Assembly: GCF_900167525.1 (NCBI RefSeq)
Contig: NZ_FUZQ01000003.1
Span: forward strand, 186,001 to 250,000
DNA length: 64,000 nt
DNA from: Krasilnikoviella flava
Lineage (GTDB): Bacteria > Actinomycetota > Actinomycetes > Actinomycetales > Cellulomonadaceae
Direction of reading: 5' to 3'
Below are positions 60,464 through 64,000 of this stretch, in pieces (position 1 is the stretch's first letter; every line of letters begins with the position of its first letter). The notes below the pieces were generated by a model. The model ran no database searches, had not been told where the DNA came from, and saw only the letters and a list, made by a program, of their open reading frames with translations. The position numbers and the translations under genes were made by a program.

Positions 60464-62089
60464 TCAGTACGGGTAGACCTGCTGGTCCGGCCAGCGGAGC
60501 TCGACGCCGGCCGCGACGAGCTCGCTCTGGTAGTCGGCGAGCAGGTCGGGCTTGGCCTGGACCTCGTGCGGGGCACGCCCCGTCGCGAGGCAGTGGGCGG
60601 CGAGGTGGCCGGCCGCCTCGCCGATGTTCCACTCGACGGGGTGCAGCCGGTAGCAGCCGTTGGTGACGTGGGTGGTGCCGATGTTCTTGTTCGCGGCGAG
60701 CAGGTTGGTGACCCGCCGCGGCAGCAGCGCGCCCAGCGGGATCTCGAACGGCGTGGACGGCACGTCGATGTACGTGTCGCCGCCCGTGGACGGGTGCAGG
60801 TCGATGCGGTACATGCCGACGCCGACCGAGTCGTCGTAGCGGGTGGCCCCGGCGTCTCCCCGCACGGCGTAGGAGACGTCGTTCTCGGTGACGGTCGTGA
60901 CGGCGCGGATGCGGCGCGACTCGCGGTGGTACGCGGCCTGCGCGAGGCCGTCGGCGGAACCCATGACGTCCGGCCGCAGCCGCAGGCCCGGGTACCCCGT
61001 CCCGCCGTCGGGCCGGGGCGCCTCGGTCTGCATCCAGTAGAGCATCGAGAGGCTGAGCTGCCGCGCGTCCGCGATCCGCGCCTCCTCGACGTCGCGCGGG
61101 ACGTCCAGCACGGGATGGAGGAAGTAGTCGATGCTCGGCCAGTTCACCAGGCACAGGTCGCTGGCGTAGTGGCCGGGCGCGAACAGGTCGCGGGCGGCGA
61201 TGCGGCGGAAGGTCCACAGGTTGCCGTCGCCGGGGTTCTTCGACTGGTCGGCCGCCACCGCGCGGGCGTCGTCGCCCGGGTTGGGCGAGAACGTGCGCAC
61301 GTCCATCGCGAGGGTGCGGGGGTTGGGCGCCTCCCACGACAGCATGCGGCGCCCGTTCCAGGCGCCGGGCCGGTAGGAGCTCCAGAAGTCGTAGCGCTCG
61401 GGCCGGTCGATGGTCCGGTCGCCGTCGAGGTGCTCGACGGCGAAGCACACGCTGAGCGCCTGGACGTTGCCCGGCTGCGCCTCGTCGGGGGCGCTCGGCT
61501 CGCCCGTCTCCCGGTTCGACTCGAACCCGGTGACGTACTCCGTCCCCGTGAGGGGCAGCAGCTCGCCGGTCTCGGTCGCGTCGACGACGAGCGCCGCGAC
61601 CACGGTCACGGGCTCGCCGCCCACGACCGACCCGAGCGTCACCGACGTGACCCGGTCGCCGTCCGTCGTGGCCGCCGTCGGCCGGACCCGCTCGACCAGC
61701 GTCAGCCGGCCGGACGACCGCCACGGCGCCAGCATCTCCTCGAGCACGCCGACGGCGACGCGCGGCTCGTGGCAGAGCTTCGACACCCAGCCCGCCCCCG
61801 GGTTGAGCGCGCCCCACGACCGGGCGGCGCCCGTCAGCGGGTACGAGCGCCGGTACACGTCGCGGATGCCGTCGCGCAGGCGCCGGTAGCGGGCGGTGAC
61901 GCCGAAGTCCTCGACCCACGCGCTCTCGTCCGGCGGCACCGCCTGCGACGTCAGCTGGCCGCCGATCCACGGGTGCTCCTCGGTGAGGACCACCCGAGCG
62001 CCGCGGTCCGCGGCGGCGAGGGCGGCGGCGATGCCGCCGAGCCCGGCTCCGACGACGAGCACGTCGGTCTGCAGTTCGTGGAGGGTCAC
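60464..62089 (-). CDS. FAD-dependent oxidoreductase (PF12831-type)
   Basis: A 541-residue flavoprotein. The dinucleotide motif is VLVVGAGLGGIAAALAAADRG (Gly14-x-Gly16-x-x-Gly19), with GGQLTSQ as the FAD-contacting loop and the C-terminal NLLAANKNIGTTHVTNGCYRLHPVEWNIGEAAGHLA. This family often accompanies carbohydrate transporters and enzymes and may oxidise sugar hydroxyls; the reaction here is unknown. Lies inside the sugar operon, 43 bases upstream of the solute-binding gene. GTG start at 62089. Confidence 0.88.
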   Translation of the reverse strand: MTLHELQTDVLVVGAGLGGIAAALAAADRGARVVLTEEHPWIGGQLTSQAVPPDESAWVEDFGVTARYRRLRDGIRDVYRRSYPLTGAARSWGALNPGAGWVSKLCHEPRVAVGVLEEMLAPWRSSGRLTLVERVRPTAATTDGDRVTSVTLGSVVGGEPVTVVAALVVDATETGELLPLTGTEYVTGFESNRETGEPSAPDEAQPGNVQALSVCFAVEHLDGDRTIDRPERYDFWSSYRPGAWNGRRMLSWEAPNPRTLAMDVRTFSPNPGDDARAVAADQSKNPGDGNLWTFRRIAARDLFAPGHYASDLCLVNWPSIDYFLHPVLDVPRDVEEARIADARQLSLSMLYWMQTEAPRPDGGTGYPGLRLRPDVMGSADGLAQAAYHRESRRIRAVTTVTENDVSYAVRGDAGATRYDDSVGVGMYRIDLHPSTGGDTYIDVPSTPFEIPLGALLPRRVTNLLAANKNIGTTHVTNGCYRLHPVEWNIGEAAGHLAAHCLATGRAPHEVQAKPDLLADYQSELVAAGVELRWPDQQVYPY

Positions 62090-62113
62090 GCGGTTTCCGT
62101 CCTGTCTGGTGCG

Positions 62114-62152
62114 GGTCGTGAGTCGTGGGTCGTGGGTCGTAGGTCGTGGGTC
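62114..62152. repeat. Seven-base tandem repeat, GGTCGTG, 5.6 copies
   Basis: Five and a half copies of a 7-base unit (GGTCGTG, AGTCGTG, GGTCGTG, GGTCGTA, GGTCGTG, GGTC) at an exact 7-base period, with two single-base variations. It lies between LacI (ends 62157) and the FAD oxidoreductase (start 62089), inside the likely leader of that gene. Copy number could vary by slippage. Confidence 0.85.
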
Positions 62153-62156
62153 CGCC

Positions 62157-63218
62157 TCAGGCGGGCGGCGGCGCGAGCGTCTCGGCGTCGACGTCGACGC
62201 ACCCCAGGAGCTGACGCAGCTCGTCGTCGGGCACCTGCGGGGCGTCGCGGCGCGCGGGCCTGCCGGTGTCCGCGGCCACGAGGCGCGAGAGCAGGTGCAG
62301 CGCCCGGGCGCCCATCTCCTCGCGCGGGATCGAGAACCCGGACCACCGGCGGCCGCCCGGGCGTGGGTGGAGCGGCTGCCCCAGGAGGAGGACGGAGATG
62401 TCGTCGGGCACGCGCAGGCCGCGCCGCTCGAGCTCGTCGGCGAGCTCCTCGGGAGAGTTCTCCGGCGCCACGAGCACCGCGGTGAGCCGCTGGTCGGCGA
62501 CCTCGGCCGCGGTCGCGGCGACGTCGTCGAGCTCGACGAAACGCACCGTGAGCCCGTGCCGCTTCATCGTGGCGCGATACCCCTCGACGCGATCGAGCGT
62601 GGGCTGGTCCGTGCCGCGCGACCCGACGTAGCCGATGCGCGTGTGCCCGAGCGCCGCGAGCCGGTCCACCTGCCGGGCCGTGGCTGCCACGTAGTCGACA
62701 CCCACGTAGGGCAGCCGGCCGCCGTCGCTGCCGCGCTTGCCGATGAACACGAACGGGTAGTTGGTGTCGAGCAGGTGCTGCAGCTCGCCGCGGTCCTCGT
62801 GCTGGCCCAGCAGCAGGCAGCCGTCCGCGATGCCGAGCCGCTGCCAGCCGTCGCGGGTCAGGCGGCGCCGGCCGTCCTCCACCCGCGCGCTGGTGAACAG
62901 GAGGATGTCGACGCCGAGCTTCTCCGCGGCGTGCTCGATGCCGACGAGGAAAGGGCCGTAGAAGTCGCGCCCACCCTGCGGGAACGTCGACTCGTAGGTG
63001 AAGACGCCGAGGATCTGCGTGAGCCCGCCCGCAAGCCGCTGGGCGGCGGGGTTGGCCGAGTATCCGGTGATCCGGATGGCGTCGCGGACCCGCTGGCGGG
63101 TCTCCTCGCTGATGCGGACACCGCTGGGGTTGCTGTCGTTGAGCACGAACGACACGGTCGCCTGACTGACGCCCGCCATCGCGGCGACGTCGGCCTGCGT
63201 GATGCGGCGACGGGGCAT
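62157..63218 (-). CDS. LacI-family transcriptional regulator
   Basis: A 353-residue repressor: HTH 1-30 (ITQADVAAMAGVSQATVSFVLN with hinge helix NPAAQRLAGG near residue 57) and a sugar-binding domain. ATG at 63218 follows AGGAGG. It heads the operon for FAD oxidoreductase and ABC transporter and is divergent from the secreted propeller gene; it likely represses both. Palindromic candidates upstream at 63302-63315 and 63398-63406. Confidence 0.95.
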   Translation of the reverse strand: MPRRRITQADVAAMAGVSQATVSFVLNDSNPSGVRISEETRQRVRDAIRITGYSANPAAQRLAGGLTQILGVFTYESTFPQGGRDFYGPFLVGIEHAAEKLGVDILLFTSARVEDGRRRLTRDGWQRLGIADGCLLLGQHEDRGELQHLLDTNYPFVFIGKRGSDGGRLPYVGVDYVAATARQVDRLAALGHTRIGYVGSRGTDQPTLDRVEGYRATMKRHGLTVRFVELDDVAATAAEVADQRLTAVLVAPENSPEELADELERRGLRVPDDISVLLLGQPLHPRPGGRRWSGFSIPREEMGARALHLLSRLVAADTGRPARRDAPQVPDDELRQLLGCVDVDAETLAPPPA

Positions 63219-63301
63219 CGCTCCTCCTCGAGCTCGGACGACGTCAGCGGGGGCGCGACGTGCCAGGAGTCTCGGGCGTCGAACGCCCGCCGGTCAACGG
63301 G

Positions 63302-63406
63302 ATGATGCGCATTATTAGCAACGGTCCGAGGACGGGCAGACAGGCCGAGAATCCCTGTGCTTCCAGGCTCCGCGCGTTCGTCGACGGCTCGATTGGGGCG
63401 CATTAT
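63302..63406. promoter_or_regulatory. Candidate LacI-family operators in divergent region
   Basis: ATGATGCGCATTAT (63302-63315) is a 14-bp near-palindrome with the central CG typical of LacI-family sites. GCGCATTAT recurs at 63398-63406. AT-rich words repeated in such a GC-rich window, in the 314-base space (63219-63532) between lacI and the secreted gene, fit repressor binding for both directions. Nothing else coding is seen in this space. Confidence 0.45.
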
Positions 63407-63532
63407 CGACGCGGCCTGCTGATGGATTCGATAAGGCACCTTGACCGGCGTCGGCTCCGCACCGAAGGCTGCACCGGGTCACGACGACACCGCTGTCACC
63501 GCCGACATCCCCGCGACGAAGGAGTGCGCGCC

Positions 63533-64000
63533 ATGTCCGTCAGCCCGTCCGCCAGACCATCAGCCAGCCCGCCGTCCCACCGGCCCGCAGGTCCGTCCGC
63601 CGTTGCCGCCAGGCCCTCGGGGCACCCGCGCCGGATCGTCGCCGGCCTGGCCCTCGCGGCACTCGTCGGGCTGGGTGCCGCTGCCCCCGGCGTCGCCGCC
63701 CCCGCCGGGCACCCCGACGCGGGCCCGCCGCCTGCCGAGCTCCCGGTCTTCACCTCGACGGGCCCGATCGTCGACCCCGACGACGAGACGCTGCCGCACA
63801 ACCCCAACGGAGAGTTCATCTTCCCGTCGGTGTTCCACGCGGGCGCCCACCTCGAGGACCCGCTGGGCGAGTGGTACGTGTACTACGCCCCGCACGACGA
63901 CCCGGGCGGGATCAACCTCATGTACGCCGACTCGCTCGACGGCCCGTGGACCCAGTACGAGGGCAGCCCCGTGGTCTCGAACCAGTGGGAGGGCATCTAC
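63533..64000 (+). CDS. Secreted GH43-like beta-propeller protein (5' part)
   Basis: The first 156 residues of a secreted protein that runs past the window end. A long basic/Pro-rich start (about 35 residues) precedes a hydrophobic segment (RRIVAGLALAALVGLGAAA) and an Ala-x-Ala export site near residue 58. The mature part begins a five-bladed propeller as in GH43/GH68-type proteins: HNPNGEFIFPSVFHAG, EWYVYYAPHDDPGGINLMYAD, LDGPWTQYEGSPVV. AAGGAG lies nine bases before the ATG. It probably degrades or binds a plant polysaccharide handled by the divergent transport operon (inference). Confidence 0.85.
   Translation, partial: MSVSPSARPSASPPSHRPAGPSAVAARPSGHPRRIVAGLALAALVGLGAAAPGVAAPAGHPDAGPPPAELPVFTSTGPIVDPDDETLPHNPNGEFIFPSVFHAGAHLEDPLGEWYVYYAPHDDPGGINLMYADSLDGPWTQYEGSPVVSNQWEGIY

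Overview
The window is very GC-rich (about three quarters G+C by eye), with GTG starts, ATGA/GTGA start-stop overlaps and almost no spacer between genes. Gene content points to an actinobacterium: an F420-type (deazaflavin) reductase, a DtxR/IdeR-like iron box, SigE-family sigma factor, DUF664/DinB and DUF3817 proteins, and a second YidC with a DUF6412-like partner. A 19-bp intergenic repeat (GGTCGAGCCTGTCGAGACC) and the abundance of sugar genes suggest Micrococcales, perhaps Cellulomonadaceae or Promicromonosporaceae; this placement is inference. I see no rRNA, tRNA, CRISPR array, insertion sequence or prophage.

Layout. 1-2169: end of a siderophore ABC importer (two FecCD permeases and an ATPase). 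2180-8032: a light/iron block with a bacteriophytochrome whose output is a PP2C (SpoIIE-type) phosphatase, a CPBP-like membrane protein, a second GAF-GAF-PP2C phosphatase, and heme oxygenase (source of the biliverdin chromophore) behind a candidate iron box. 8108-15953: a DinB/VOC pair, a frameshifted secreted excalibur-type protein, an operon of two paralogous 14-TM MFS exporters around a YtcJ-like amidohydrolase, and rlmC. 16121-20680: a secreted M28 peptidase with a His/Gly tail and two tandem paralogues built as sigma4-like HTH, zinc finger, membrane segment and Ser/Thr/Pro stalk.

20839-25195: HAD hydrolase, a guanidino-group hydrolase overlapping an ornithine cyclodeaminase, their divergent Lrp regulator, and a lipoprotein. 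25366-34000: a 683-residue heptad-repeat envelope protein, secreted 5'-nucleotidase, hemerythrin, a Tat-type EEP hydrolase, alpha/beta and MBL hydrolases. 33928-37963: two GNATs and a SigE-family sigma factor overlapping a membrane protein with three extracellular repeats. 38047-49212: a mostly minus-strand housekeeping and stress block (SDRs, VOC proteins, AraC regulators, YidC2, a short UvrA-like ATPase, MOSC, F420 reductase), including a 350-bp scar in which two gene tails abut.

49234-57231: multicopper oxidase with a small membrane protein, divergent from a NarL-type two-component system; class-C beta-lactamase-like hydrolase and LysR; PLD-like/LuxR regulator and aldo/keto reductase. 57253-64000: a sugar locus (LacI repressor, FAD oxidoreductase, solute-binding lipoprotein, two permeases, no ATPase) divergent from a secreted GH43-like beta-propeller protein that runs off the window.

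The most distinctive systems are the phytochrome-phosphatase/heme-oxygenase cluster, the twin sigma4/zinc-finger membrane proteins, the xxxLxxG heptad protein, and the sigma factor/three-repeat membrane protein pair.
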